Below, piece by piece: positions 1-8,898 of a DNA stretch of 64,000 nt. The position numbers were made by a program, and so were the translations under genes. The notes under the pieces were generated by a model. The model was not told where the DNA came from. It searched no databases and saw only the letters and a program-made list of their open reading frames with translations. How positions within the stretch are numbered: the stretch's first letter is position 1; every line of letters starts with the position of its first letter. Origin of the DNA: BOG-938 sp035524315 (lineage in GTDB: Bacteria > Pseudomonadota > Alphaproteobacteria > Caulobacterales > Caulobacteraceae); assembly GCA_035524315.1 (NCBI GenBank), contig DATKPD010000012.1, forward strand, positions 1 through 64,000, read 5' to 3'.

Positions 1-771
1 GGCGGTCGAGGAATATTCGACTTGATAGCCGGCCACGAGCTCGGATTCGGCTTCCGGCAGGTCGAACGGCGGGCGGTTGGTTTCGGCCAGGAACGAAATG
101 AAGAACACAATCGACATGGGGAACATGACGATGATGGTCGGCAGGTTCTTCAGCCCGCTGCCGAAGGCGTGCCAGTTCCAGAACCAGCCGGCCTGATCCT
201 GCACGATGGTGGTCAGGTTCATCGAGCCCGAGAGCAGGATCACCGTGATCAGGATGAAGCCGATCGAGACCTCGTAGGAGATCATCTGCGCCGCAGAGCG
301 GAGCGCGCCCAGGAACGGGTACTTCGAGTTCGAAGCCCAGCCCCCCATGATGATGCCGTAGACGCCCATCGACGACATCGCCAGCAGATAGAGGATGCCG
401 ACGTTGAGGTTGGAGATCACCCAGCCCGGCGCGAAGGGCATCACCGCCCAGGTGGCGAAGCAGCAGATCACGCTGATCACCGGCGCCAGCAGGAACACGA
501 ACTTGTCGGCGCCGGAGGGGATCACCAGTTCCTTGAGCACGAACTTGATCAGGTCGGCGAAGGACTGGAACAGGCCGAACGGGCCCACCACGTTGGGGCC
601 CTTGCGCCACTGCACCGCCGCCCAGATCTTGCGGTCGGCCAGGATGACGTAGGCCACCGAGATCAGGGTCACGACCACGATCAGCAGGATCTGGCCGAGC
701 GTCAGCAGGGTCCAGGCCAGGGGGTTGTTGAATCCCCAGCTTGTAGGGTCGGTGAAAGAGATGCCGCCCAT
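1..771 (-). CDS. nuoH: NADH-quinone oxidoreductase subunit H (partial, 3' end outside window)
   Basis: Membrane-arm subunit of complex I, at the junction with the hydrophilic arm near the quinone pocket. The first 257 codons are present; the C-terminal part (the family is usually about 330-350 residues) lies beyond base 1. The translation is strongly hydrophobic with several membrane segments and carries NuoH hallmarks: ADRKIWAAVQWRKGPNVVGPF near residue 35, an MGGWASNSKYPFLGALR stretch, SAAQMISYEV, and AETNRPPFDLPEAESELVAGY near the cut end. ATG at 769-771 begins 6 bases after the nuoG stop, so it is the last visible gene of the nuo operon. Confidence 0.97.
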   Translation of the reverse strand, partial: MGGISFTDPTSWGFNNPLAWTLLTLGQILLIVVVTLISVAYVILADRKIWAAVQWRKGPNVVGPFGLFQSFADLIKFVLKELVIPSGADKFVFLLAPVISVICCFATWAVMPFAPGWVISNLNVGILYLLAMSSMGVYGIIMGGWASNSKYPFLGALRSAAQMISYEVSIGFILITVILLSGSMNLTTIVQDQAGWFWNWHAFGSGLKNLPTIIVMFPMSIVFFISFLAETNRPPFDLPEAESELVAGYQVEYSSTA

Positions 772-777
772 GGTCCC

Positions 778-2829
778 CTACTCCGCCGCAGCCGGCTTGG
801 ACCGCAAGGATGCGGCCAGGGCGGAGCATTCCGCCATGGTCACGCTCGCCCGCGCGATCGGATTGGTCTGATAGAAATCGCTCACCGGGCTGGTGAAAGC
901 CGCGCCCGCGATCTCGCCCTTGGCGCCCAACGCCTTCAGATCGAGCGCCGCGGGCTTGGAGCCCGGCGCATAGCCCACCTGGCCGAAGGTCGGATGGTCG
1001 GCGATCAGCTTGGCGCGCAGGGCGTTCAGGCTGTCGTAAGGCAGCTTGGCGCCGACCTGTTCCGACAGCGCCCGCAGGATCGCCCAGTCTTCCCGCGCCT
1101 GCCCCTTGGGGAACACCGCGCGGTTGGCCATCTGCACCCGGCCTTCCATGTTGACATAGAGGCCGGCCTTTTCGGTGTAGGCCGCGCCCGGCAGGATCAC
1201 GTCCGCCTTGTGCGCGCCCGCGTCGCCGTGCGTGCCGAGATAGACCGTGAAGGCGTCGCTGTCGGCCAAGTCGATCTCGTCGGCGCCCAGCAGGAACAGC
1301 ACGTCGAGCGCGCCCTTCTTGACCATCTGGGGCGCGCTCAGGCCGCCGGGGCCCGGCACGAAGCCCATGTCCAGGCCGCCCACGCGCGAGGCGGCGGTAT
1401 GCAGCACGTTGAAGCCATTCCAGCCATCCTTGACCAGGCCGAACTTGTCGGCGCCCGCGCCGATGGCGCTGAGGATCGCCGCACCGTCCGGCCGGGCCAG
1501 CACGCCCGAGCCAACGATGAACACCGGCTTTTGCGCGGCGATCTGGTCGTGGCCGTCGAACATCGCCTGCAGGCTGGCCATGCCGGCGCCGACATAGTGG
1601 TAGCCGTAATTCAGGTCGGCCTGATCGCCGATGACGCCGATGCGCACCCCGGTGGCCAGCCACGCCTTGCGCAGGCGGGCGTTGACCAGCGGCGCCTCCA
1701 GGCGCGGATTGGTCCCGATCAGCATCACCGCGTCGGCCTGCTCCAGGCCCGCGATGGTGGTGTTGAATAGCCAGCTCTCGCGCGGGCCATAGCCCAGGAC
1801 CGAGCCGTCCTGGCGGCAATCGATGTTGGCTGAGCCCAGGGCCGTGAACAGATCTTTGGCCGCCTTCATCGACTCGGCGTCCTGCAAGTCGCCGGCGATC
1901 ACGCCGATGCGCTCGGGCGAGGCGGTCTTGAGCTTGGCGGCGATGGCGGCGAAGGCCTCGGGCCAGGTCGCCTCGACCAGCTTGCCGCCCTGACGGACGT
2001 AGGGCTTGTCGATGCGCTGGCGCATCAGCCCGTCGCAGGCGTAGCGGGTCTTGTCGTCGATCCACTCTTCGTTGATCGACTCGTTGGTGCGCGGCAGCAC
2101 TCGCATCACTTCGGCGCCGCGCGCGTCGACGCGGATGTTGGCGCCGACCGCGTCCATCACGTCGATGGTCTCGGTCTTTTTCAGCTCCCACGGGCGGTAG
2201 TTGAACGCCCAGGGCTTGTGCGTCAGCGCGCCGACCGGGCACAGGTCGACCACGTTGCCGGTCATCTCAGAGTGGATGGCCTGCTCGAGATAGGTGGTGA
2301 TCTCGGCGTCCTCGCCGCGGCTGATCATGCCGATTTCAGGAACGCCCGCTATTTCAGCCACATAGCGCACACACCTTGTGCACTGGATGCAGCGGGTCAT
2401 CACCGTCTTGACCAGCGGCCCCATGTACTTCTCTTCGACCGCGCGCTTGTTCTCATGATAGCGGCTGTCGTCGCGGCCGTAGCCGAGGGTTTCGTCCTGC
2501 AGGTCGCACTCGCCGCCCTGGTCGCAGATCGGGCAGTCGAGCGGGTGGTTGATCAGCAGGAATTCCAACACGCCCTCGCGCGCCTTCTTCACCATGGGGG
2601 TGTTGGTGAAGATCTCCTGGTTGTCCGCCGCCGGCAGGGCGCAAGAGGCCTGAGGCTTGGGCGGCCCCGGCTTCACTTCCACCAGGCACATGCGGCAGTT
2701 GCCGGCGATCGATAGGCGCTCGTGATAGCAGAAGCGCGGAATCTCTTCCCCCGCCAACTCCGCCACCTGCAGCACCGTCATGCCGGGCTCGAACTCGACC
2801 TCGACGCCGTTGACCTTGGCCTTGGGCAT
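778..2829 (-). CDS. nuoG: NADH-quinone oxidoreductase subunit G
   Basis: Large iron-sulfur subunit of the peripheral arm of complex I; it passes electrons from NuoF towards NuoI/NuoB. 683 residues. The N-terminal 2Fe-2S ferredoxin domain has C34, C45, C48 and C63. A His/Cys-type cluster motif follows near 98-111 (HPLDCPICDQGGECDL), then a CIQCTRC 4Fe-4S motif near 147-153 with its distal CPVGAL cysteine near 197. The remainder is a molybdopterin-oxidoreductase-like fold. I chose the ATG at 2829 (MPKAKVNG) over an upstream in-frame start because the ferredoxin fold begins here and nuoF stops 5 bases upstream. Confidence 0.97.
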   Translation of the reverse strand: MPKAKVNGVEVEFEPGMTVLQVAELAGEEIPRFCYHERLSIAGNCRMCLVEVKPGPPKPQASCALPAADNQEIFTNTPMVKKAREGVLEFLLINHPLDCPICDQGGECDLQDETLGYGRDDSRYHENKRAVEEKYMGPLVKTVMTRCIQCTRCVRYVAEIAGVPEIGMISRGEDAEITTYLEQAIHSEMTGNVVDLCPVGALTHKPWAFNYRPWELKKTETIDVMDAVGANIRVDARGAEVMRVLPRTNESINEEWIDDKTRYACDGLMRQRIDKPYVRQGGKLVEATWPEAFAAIAAKLKTASPERIGVIAGDLQDAESMKAAKDLFTALGSANIDCRQDGSVLGYGPRESWLFNTTIAGLEQADAVMLIGTNPRLEAPLVNARLRKAWLATGVRIGVIGDQADLNYGYHYVGAGMASLQAMFDGHDQIAAQKPVFIVGSGVLARPDGAAILSAIGAGADKFGLVKDGWNGFNVLHTAASRVGGLDMGFVPGPGGLSAPQMVKKGALDVLFLLGADEIDLADSDAFTVYLGTHGDAGAHKADVILPGAAYTEKAGLYVNMEGRVQMANRAVFPKGQAREDWAILRALSEQVGAKLPYDSLNALRAKLIADHPTFGQVGYAPGSKPAALDLKALGAKGEIAGAAFTSPVSDFYQTNPIARASVTMAECSALAASLRSKPAAAE

Positions 2830-2834
2830 ATCCG

Positions 2835-4154
2835 TTACTCCGCGGCCGCCAGCGACACGCCCTGAACGTGGGGCTTGCCGCTGCGATAAAGGGCGATGCG
2901 TTCTTCGATTTCGGGACGGAAGTGGCGGATCAGGCCCTGGATCGGCCAAGCCGCCGCGTCGCCCAGGGCGCAGATGGTGTGCCCCTCAACCTGGGTGGTC
3001 ACTTCCAGCAGCATGTCGATCTCTTTGGGATCGGCCTCGCCGATGGCCATGCGCTCCATCACCCGCCACATCCAGCCGGTGCCTTCGCGGCACGGCGTGC
3101 ATTGGCCGCAGCTCTCGTGCTTGTAGAAATAGCTGATGCGGGCGATCGCCTTGATCAGGTCGGTGGACTTGTCCATCACGATCACAGCGGCGGTGCCCAG
3201 GCCCGACTTGAGCGCCGAGAGGGCGTCGAAGTCCATCGGCAGGTCTTCGCAGGCTTCGGCCGGGATCATCCGCACCGACGAGCCGCCCGGGATCACCGCT
3301 TTCAGGTTGCCCCAGCCGCCGCGAATGCCGCCGCAGTGATCCTCGATCAGCTGGCGGAACGGGATCGACATGGCCTCTTCCACATTGCACGGCCGCTCCA
3401 CGTGGCCGGAGATGCAGAACAGTTTGGTGCCCGCGTTGTTGGGCCGGCCAAAACCGGCGAACCAGGCGGCGCCGCGGCGCAGGATGGTCGGCACGACGGC
3501 AATGGATTCGACGTTGTTGACCGTGGTCGGGCAACCGTAGAGGCCCGCGCCGGCCGGGAACGGCGGCTTCAGGCGCGGCTGGCCCTTCTTGCCTTCCAGG
3601 CTTTCCAGCAGGGCCGTTTCCTCGCCGCAGATATAGGCTCCGGCGCCGTGGTGCATATAGACGTCGAAGTCGTAGCCGTGGACGTTGTCCTTGCCGATCA
3701 GCTTGGCCTCGTAGGCCTCCTTGATCGCCGCCTCCATCACCTCGCGCTCGCGCACATATTCGCCGCGCACATAGATGTAGCAGGCGTGCGCCTGCATGGC
3801 GAAGCTGGCGACCAGACAGCCCTCGATGAACAGGTGCGGATCATGGCGCATGATCTCGCGGTCCTTGCAGGTGCCCGGCTCGGACTCATCGGCGTTGACC
3901 ACCAGATAGTGCGGACGGCCCTCTTTGACTTCCTTGGGCATGAACGACCACTTCAGGCCGGTCGAAAACCCGGCGCCGCCGCGCCCGCGCAGGCCCGAGG
4001 CCTTGGTGTTGTCGATGATCCATTGGCGACCGCAGGACAGGATATCCTTGGTCGAGTTCCACGCGCCGCGCCGCTTGGCCGCCTCCAGGCCCGGATCGTG
4101 CAGGCCGTAGAGGTTGGTGAAGATCCGGTCCTTGTCTTCGAGAATGCCGACCAT
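2835..4154 (-). CDS. nuoF: NADH-quinone oxidoreductase subunit F (NADH/FMN site)
   Basis: NADH-oxidising subunit of complex I, carrying FMN and cluster N3. 439 residues, normal for the family. The glycine-rich NADH/FMN-binding loop GRGGAGF is at residues 57-63. The C-terminal 4Fe-4S ligands are C349, C352, C355 (ESCGQCTPCREG) and C395. ATG at 4154 gives the conserved MVGILEDKDRIF start; longer in-frame readings only run into the preceding small ORF. It lies 5 bases downstream of that small membrane ORF and 5 bases upstream of nuoG. Confidence 0.97.
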   Translation of the reverse strand: MVGILEDKDRIFTNLYGLHDPGLEAAKRRGAWNSTKDILSCGRQWIIDNTKASGLRGRGGAGFSTGLKWSFMPKEVKEGRPHYLVVNADESEPGTCKDREIMRHDPHLFIEGCLVASFAMQAHACYIYVRGEYVREREVMEAAIKEAYEAKLIGKDNVHGYDFDVYMHHGAGAYICGEETALLESLEGKKGQPRLKPPFPAGAGLYGCPTTVNNVESIAVVPTILRRGAAWFAGFGRPNNAGTKLFCISGHVERPCNVEEAMSIPFRQLIEDHCGGIRGGWGNLKAVIPGGSSVRMIPAEACEDLPMDFDALSALKSGLGTAAVIVMDKSTDLIKAIARISYFYKHESCGQCTPCREGTGWMWRVMERMAIGEADPKEIDMLLEVTTQVEGHTICALGDAAAWPIQGLIRHFRPEIEERIALYRSGKPHVQGVSLAAAE

Positions 4155-4159
4155 CGCCT

Positions 4160-4366
4160 TCAGACGCCTTTCCCGAGCCGGCCGTCCTTGGCCAGGCCCG
4201 CGATGAACCAGATTTGCGCCGCGAACCCGACGATCAGCGCCGCGGCGAACGCCGGCAGGCCGAAGGTCAGGTGCAAGCTGAGATCGCCCACCAGGGCGGC
4301 GATGGCGATCATCACGCACATGGCGTCGACCACGACCATCGTCATGAAGCGTTGCTGAGCGGTCAT
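4160..4366 (-). CDS. small membrane protein embedded in the nuo operon
   Basis: Unrecognised 68-residue protein between nuoE and nuoF. Its ATG (4364-4366) overlaps the nuoE TGA in an ATGA arrangement, and its stop is 5 bases before nuoF, so it is almost certainly co-translated with complex I. Two hydrophobic segments are visible, about residues 9-27 (VVVDAMCVMIAIAALVG) and 33-57, followed by a short charged tail (KDGRLGKGV). The fold looks like a helical hairpin membrane peptide. Inference: a lineage-specific complex I accessory or assembly protein. No catalytic motif is seen. The spacing makes it a real gene with high probability; its role is unknown. Confidence 0.85.
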   Translation of the reverse strand: MTAQQRFMTMVVVDAMCVMIAIAALVGDLSLHLTFGLPAFAAALIVGFAAQIWFIAGLAKDGRLGKGV

Positions 4367-5019
4367 GCCGGCTCCGGCGCGTTGGGAATCTTGACCGGCT
4401 CGGCCTTGGAGCCGTCGAACAGCGCCGGGTCGGTTAGGGTGGTGATCCCGCCGGCGGGCTCCGACGAGTGGCGGCCAGCGTAGGAGCCGGGCTTGGGCGC
4501 CTTGCCCGCGCGGAAATCGTCGATGATCTGGCCCAGGCTCTCGGGGGTCAGGTCCTCGTAGTAGTAGTCGTTGATCTGGGCCATCGGCGCGTTGCAGCAC
4601 GCGCCCAGGCACTCGACTTCCTGCCAGGTGAACAGGCCGTCGTCCGACAGATGGTCCTTATGTCCGATCTTTTCGGCGCACAGCTTCATCAGCTCCCCTG
4701 CCCCGCGCAGCATGCACGGGGTGGTGCCGCACACCTGGATCAGGGCGGCTTTGCCGACCGGCTCCAACTGGAACATGGTGTAGAAGGTCACGACTTCGAG
4801 AACCCGGATTACCGGCATCTCGAGCATCTCGGCCAGCTTGCGGATGGCCGGCTCGCACACCCAACCGTCCTGCTTCTGGATCAGCCACAGGATCGGGATC
4901 ACCGCCGACTGCTTGCGCTCGGCCGGATATTTGGAAATCCACCAGTTGGCCTTGTCCAGCGTGTCGGGCGCGAAGTCCCACGACGCGGGCTGTTCCTTGG
5001 CGAGGCGGCGTACGCTCAA
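4363..5019 (-). CDS. nuoE: NADH-quinone oxidoreductase subunit E
   Basis: 24-kDa-type thioredoxin-fold subunit of the NADH module of complex I, holding 2Fe-2S cluster N1a next to NuoF. 218 residues, somewhat longer than the enterobacterial version because of a Pro/Lys-containing C-terminal tail, as in other alphaproteobacteria. Cluster ligands are C97, C102, C137 and C141 (CGTTPC and CLGACC contexts). Its ATG overlaps the nuoD TGA by 4 bases, and its own stop overlaps the next small ORF by 4 bases, indicating tight translational coupling. Confidence 0.97.
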   Translation of the reverse strand: MSVRRLAKEQPASWDFAPDTLDKANWWISKYPAERKQSAVIPILWLIQKQDGWVCEPAIRKLAEMLEMPVIRVLEVVTFYTMFQLEPVGKAALIQVCGTTPCMLRGAGELMKLCAEKIGHKDHLSDDGLFTWQEVECLGACCNAPMAQINDYYYEDLTPESLGQIIDDFRAGKAPKPGSYAGRHSSEPAGGITTLTDPALFDGSKAEPVKIPNAPEPA

Positions 5020-6290
5020 CGGTCGATCTCCCCGAACACGATATCCAGCGACCCGAGGATGGCGGACACGTCGGCCAGCATGTGGCCGCGATTCATCCAG
5101 TCCATCGCCTGCAGGTGCGGGAAGCCCGGCGCCCGGATCTTGGCGCGGTAAGGCTTGTTGGTGCCGTCGGCCACCAGATACACGCCGAATTCGCCCTTGG
5201 GCGCCTCGACGCAGGCGTAGACCTCGCCCGCCGGCACGTGGAAGCCCTCGGTGAACAGCTTGAAGTGATGGATCAGCGCTTCCATCGAGCGCTTCATCTC
5301 GCCCCGGCGCGGCGGAGCCACTTTGCCGTCGTCGGTCAGCACCGGCCCCTTATTCTCGCCCAGCTTCTTGACGCACTGGCGGATTATGTGGGTCGACTGG
5401 CGCATCTCTTCCATGCGGCACAGGTAGCGGTCGTAGCAGTCGCCGTTCTTGCCGAGGGGAATCTCGAACTCCAGGTCCGAGTAGCACTCGTAGGGCTGGT
5501 TACGCCGCAGGTCCCAGGCGATGCCGGAGCCGCGCACCATCACGCCCGAGAAGCCCCAGGCGTAGGCTTCTTCCTTCGTCACCACGCCGATGTCGACGTT
5601 GCGCTGCTTGAAGATGCGGTTGCCGGTGATCAGGCCTTCGATGTCGTCCAGCACCTTGGGGAAGGCCTCGGCCCAGGCGTCGATGTCGGCGATCAGCGCT
5701 TCGGGCAGATCCTGGCGCACGCCGCCGGGCCGGAAGTAGTTGGCGTGCAACCGCGCCCCGCAGGCGCGGTCGTAAAACACCATCAGTTTTTCCCGCTCCT
5801 CGAAGCCCCACAAAGGCGGGGTCAGGGCGCCGACATCCATCGCCTGCGTGGTGACGTTGAGCAGGTGATTGAGGATGCGGCCCATTTCCGAATACATCAC
5901 CCGGATGAGCTGGGCGCGGTACGGGATCTGCAACTCGAGCAGCTTTTCGATCGCCAGGCACCAGGCATGTTCCTGGTTCATCGGCGCCACATAGTCGAGG
6001 CGGTCGAAATAGGGCGTGTTCTGCAGGTAGGTGCGCGCCTCCATCAGCTTCTCGGTGCCGCGATGCAGCAGGCCGATATGCGGATCGACGCGCTCGACGA
6101 TTTCGCCGTCGAGCTCAAGGACCAGGCGAAGCACCCCGTGCGCGGCAGGGTGCTGCGGGCCGAAGTTGATGTTGAACTTGCGCACCAGCACTTCGGGCGA
6201 TTGGCCCGTGGGCAGGGTCAAGGCCCCGCCGTCCTCGTCGATGGTGCGTTCGGCCAGCTTGGGCGGCAGGTCCACGTGATCGTCGGCCAT
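5016..6290 (-). CDS. nuoD: NADH-quinone oxidoreductase subunit D
   Basis: 49-kDa-type subunit forming the quinone-binding cavity with NuoB. 424 residues. Diagnostic stretches: FNINFGPQHPAAHGVLR near residue 40, DPHIGLLHRGTEKLME, YVAPMNQEHAW, and a C-terminal PYRAKIRAPGFPHLQAMD ending in DIVFGEIDR. Separate from nuoC, unlike the fused nuoCD of enterobacteria. ATG at 6288-6290 shares one base with the nuoC stop (TAATG). The upstream in-frame extension is only nuoC read out of frame. Confidence 0.97.
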   Translation of the reverse strand: MADDHVDLPPKLAERTIDEDGGALTLPTGQSPEVLVRKFNINFGPQHPAAHGVLRLVLELDGEIVERVDPHIGLLHRGTEKLMEARTYLQNTPYFDRLDYVAPMNQEHAWCLAIEKLLELQIPYRAQLIRVMYSEMGRILNHLLNVTTQAMDVGALTPPLWGFEEREKLMVFYDRACGARLHANYFRPGGVRQDLPEALIADIDAWAEAFPKVLDDIEGLITGNRIFKQRNVDIGVVTKEEAYAWGFSGVMVRGSGIAWDLRRNQPYECYSDLEFEIPLGKNGDCYDRYLCRMEEMRQSTHIIRQCVKKLGENKGPVLTDDGKVAPPRRGEMKRSMEALIHHFKLFTEGFHVPAGEVYACVEAPKGEFGVYLVADGTNKPYRAKIRAPGFPHLQAMDWMNRGHMLADVSAILGSLDIVFGEIDR

Positions 6291-6958
6291 TACTTGGTCG
6301 CCTTCTCGTCGCCTGGAATGATGTATTCGTAGCCCTGGCCCGGCAGAGCGCTTCTGGCGCCTTCCCACGGCGACAGGAAGTCGAACTGGCGGAACTCCTG
6401 GGTCAGCTTGACCGGCTCGTACACAACCCGCTTCAGCTCGTCGTCGTAGCGCACCTCGACATAGCCCGTCATCGGGAAGTCCTTGCGCAACGGGTAGCCG
6501 TGGAAGCCGTAATCGGTCAGCAGGCGGCGCAGGTCGGGGTGGCCATCAAAGAAGACGCCGTACATGTCGAACGTCTCGCGCTCGAACCAGTCGGCGTTGG
6601 GATAGACGCTGACAGCCGTCGGCACGGGCGTGTCCTCGTCGGTCTGCACCTTGACCCGGATGCGGTGGTTCTTGGTCAGCGACAGCAGGTGGTAGACCAC
6701 ATCGAAGCGCTTGGCGCGCTCGGGATAGTCGGCCCCGCACAGATCGACCAGCTGCTGGAACCGGCAGTCCGGATCGTCGCGCAGATACTTGAGCACCTCG
6801 CAGATGCGGGCGCGCTCGGCGAGCAGGGTCAGCTCGCCATAGGCGACCTTGAAGCCATATACCGCCCCGCCGGAATTGGCCTGGATCAGCTGCCCCAGCG
6901 CCACCAGCGGCGGGACCGGCGCCTCGGCCGGCGTTTCGGTCTGGACCGGATCGGTCAT
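6290..6958 (-). CDS. nuoC: NADH-quinone oxidoreductase subunit C
   Basis: 30-kDa-type peripheral-arm subunit of complex I that packs on NuoD. 222 residues. The conserved core DWFERETFDMYGVFFDGHPD is followed by RRLLTDYGFHGYPLRKDFP, the usual family signature. The first 25 residues are a Pro/Glu-rich variable leader. ATG at 6956-6958 overlaps the nuoB TGA by 4 bases. It reads directly into nuoD. Confidence 0.96.
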   Translation of the reverse strand: MTDPVQTETPAEAPVPPLVALGQLIQANSGGAVYGFKVAYGELTLLAERARICEVLKYLRDDPDCRFQQLVDLCGADYPERAKRFDVVYHLLSLTKNHRIRVKVQTDEDTPVPTAVSVYPNADWFERETFDMYGVFFDGHPDLRRLLTDYGFHGYPLRKDFPMTGYVEVRYDDELKRVVYEPVKLTQEFRQFDFLSPWEGARSALPGQGYEYIIPGDEKATK

Positions 6959-7512
6959 CGCTCGATCGTCCCCGTACGGCGGATTTTCTTCTGAAGCTGC
7001 AGCACGCCGTACACCAGCGCCTCGGCAGTGGGGGGGCAGCCTGGGATGTAGATGTCGACCGGCACGATGCGGTCGCAGCCGCGCACGACGCTGTAGCTGT
7101 AGTGGTAATAGCCGCCGCCGTTGGCGCAGCTGCCCATCGAGATGACGTAGCGCGGCTCTGGCATCTGGTCGTAGACCTTGCGCAGGGCCGGGGCCATCTT
7201 GTTGGTCAAGGTGCCCGCCACGATCATCACGTCCGACTGACGCGGGCTGGCGCGCGGCGCGAAGCCGAACCGCTCCAGGTCGTAGCGCGGCATGGCGGAG
7301 TGCATCATCTCGACCGCGCAACACGCCAGGCCGAAGGTCATCCACATCAGCGAGCCGGTGCGGGCCCAGGTGATCAGGTCATCGGCGGCCGCGACGATGA
7401 AGCCCTTGTCGGCCAGCTGGTCGGACACGCCGTCGAAGAACGGATCGTGCAGCTTGGGGTCATAACCTTCCACGGTGGAACGACCCGCGGCGCCGGCCGG
7501 AACTACTCCCAT
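6955..7512 (-). CDS. nuoB: NADH-quinone oxidoreductase subunit B
   Basis: PSST-type subunit carrying terminal cluster N2, which donates electrons to quinone. 185 residues. Ligands C64/C65 (ACCAVEMMH), C129 (GSCANGGGYYHYSY) and C159 (PGCPPTAEAL) are all present. Start choice: an in-frame GTG at 7533 exists, but the ATG at 7512 is preceded by a clear GAGGAG Shine-Dalgarno seven bases away and matches the family N-terminus. The gene overlaps the end of nuoA by 10 bases. Confidence 0.96.
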   Translation of the reverse strand: MGVVPAGAAGRSTVEGYDPKLHDPFFDGVSDQLADKGFIVAAADDLITWARTGSLMWMTFGLACCAVEMMHSAMPRYDLERFGFAPRASPRQSDVMIVAGTLTNKMAPALRKVYDQMPEPRYVISMGSCANGGGYYHYSYSVVRGCDRIVPVDIYIPGCPPTAEALVYGVLQLQKKIRRTGTIER

Positions 7513-7880
7513 TCCAGGGCTCCTCTTTTCCACACGTAGACATAGCCCAGGGTCAGATCGATCAGGAACAGCAGCATCGCTTCAAACAGACTGACCTGGC
7601 CGGTGTGAGGCAGCTTCATAAGAGCCACCGCCCAGGGAAACAGGAACGACACTTCCAGATCGAACACGATGAACAGGATCGCCACCAGATAGAAGCGCAC
7701 GTCGAACTTCATGCGGGCGTCGTCGAACGCGTTGAAACCGCATTCGTAAGCCGACAGCTTTTCCGGGTCCGGCGCCTTGGGCGCGATCACCGCGGCGGCG
7801 ATCAGAAATCCGACGCCGATCACCAGGGCCAAGCCCAGCAGAATGACGATCGGAAGATACTGCAAAAGGAAGGCGTTCAT
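7503..7880 (-). CDS. nuoA: NADH-quinone oxidoreductase subunit A
   Basis: Small membrane-arm subunit of complex I with three predicted membrane helices. 125 residues. The conserved loop KLSAYECGFNAFDDARMKFDV is present, followed by LVAILFIVFDLEVSFLFPWA. ATG at 7878-7880 has an AGAGG ribosome-binding site about seven bases upstream. First gene of the operon; the roughly 180 bases between it and tRNA-Val must hold the nuo promoter, but I could not assign a convincing -35/-10 pair. Confidence 0.96.
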   Translation of the reverse strand: MNAFLLQYLPIVILLGLALVIGVGFLIAAAVIAPKAPDPEKLSAYECGFNAFDDARMKFDVRFYLVAILFIVFDLEVSFLFPWAVALMKLPHTGQVSLFEAMLLFLIDLTLGYVYVWKRGALEWE

Positions 7881-8060
7881 CAGAGCCTCTGCGGCGGAAT
7901 CGCGCGGTTTGTAGCCCATGGCGCAGCATGCTTCCAAGGCCCCCGAGCGGATTTCTCGCTGTTGCGAAAGAATTGTTTTGGAATGCTCCCGCCGCGAGCG
8001 CAAGGCACAGTTTGCAGCCTAAGCCACTAAGGGCGCCAGGATCGGGAAACGACGGGCGGT

Positions 8061-8137
8061 TGGTGGGCGGCGAGGGGTTCGAACCCCCGACCTTCTGGGT
8101 GTAAACCAGACGCTCTGACCAGCTGAGCTAGCCGCCC
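8061..8137 (-). tRNA. tRNA-Val (UAC)
   Basis: 77-nt cloverleaf including an encoded CCA. The acceptor stem GGGCGGC pairs with GCCGCCC. The T arm has GGTTCGAACCC-type sequence, and the anticodon loop TTTACAC sits on a CTGG/CCAG stem giving anticodon TAC. Confidence 0.96.
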
Positions 8138-8166
8138 TCTCCTCGCCGCTTCCTAGCCGAAAAGCC

Positions 8167-8553
8167 CTAGGGGCGCACCGGCCTTGGACGACGATCCTCG
8201 TCGATCGCCACATAGGTGAACACGCCGGAGGTGACCTTCTCGGCCTCGGCGGACTTGCGCGCGCGGCGCCAGGCCTCGACCGCCACCGTCACCGAGGTGC
8301 GCCCGATGCGCACGATCTGCCCGTAGAGGCTGACTTCGTCGCCCACGAACACCGGCCGGATGAACACGATCTGGTCGGCCGCCACGGTGGCGCAGCGCCC
8401 TCTGGCCTCGTTCAACGCCAGGGTCGCCCCCGCCAGGTCCATCTGCGACATGAGCCAGCCGCCGAAAATGTCGCCTTCGGGATTGGTGTCGGCCGGCATG
8501 GCGATGGTGCGGATCACGACCGGTTCGTCAGGACGCAGGATCGGATCGGTCAT
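8167..8553 (-). CDS. acyl-CoA thioesterase, YciA-like hotdog fold
   Basis: 128-residue cytoplasmic thioesterase of the YciA/acyl-CoA hydrolase family, expected to hydrolyse a range of acyl-CoAs. The hotdog signature is clear: IAMPADTNPEGDIFGGWLMS followed by QMDLAGATLALNEARG, with the catalytic Asp in the N-P-x-G-D-I-F-G-G-W motif, then DQIVFIRPVFVGDEVSLYG and a C-terminal FTYVAIDEDRRPRPV strand. It stands alone between two tRNA genes on the same strand. The substrate cannot be told from sequence. Confidence 0.9.
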   Translation of the reverse strand: MTDPILRPDEPVVIRTIAMPADTNPEGDIFGGWLMSQMDLAGATLALNEARGRCATVAADQIVFIRPVFVGDEVSLYGQIVRIGRTSVTVAVEAWRRARKSAEAEKVTSGVFTYVAIDEDRRPRPVRP

Positions 8554-8665
8554 CGCTCAAGCTCTCCTGGGGGCGCCGCTCAGGGGGCGCGCACGCTGCC
8601 CAACCCACTGTGTTCGCAGAAAGCGTCAGCGCCAAGTCCCGCTAAATTTCACGATCGAAACGGAA

Positions 8666-8742
<77 letters not shown>

Positions 8743-8841
8743 GTGCAAACCGGACGGGCCGGTCGCGTGAGGGGCGTGACATAGGTCGCCTGCGGGCCGC
8801 GTGTCAACTGCTCATCCGCATCGGAAAACACCCGCGCATAC

Positions 8842-8874
8842 GAAAAGGGACGACCCCTTTCGGCAGCCGTCCCC
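8842..8874 (-). terminator. candidate intrinsic terminator after hupB
   Basis: On the minus strand GGGACG (8868-8873) pairs with CGTCCC (8847-8852) around a 15-base loop and is followed by TTTTC. It lies 25 bases past the hupB stop, in the right orientation. The stem is short, so this is only a moderate candidate. Confidence 0.5.
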
Positions 8875-8898
8875 TCGATCTTCCCTTTGAAGCCGGGA

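Noticed and set aside
22..1770. 582-codon open reading on the plus strand opposite nuoH/nuoG
   Set aside because: Shadow of high-GC coding sequence; Arg/His/Gly-rich product with no motif, fully antisense to nuo genes. Many similar long antisense readings (for example 61487-63790 and 34298-36562) were set aside for the same reason.
7510..7533. Longer nuoB reading from GTG at 7533
   Set aside because: The ribosome-binding site lies between the two starts and family members begin at the downstream ATG.
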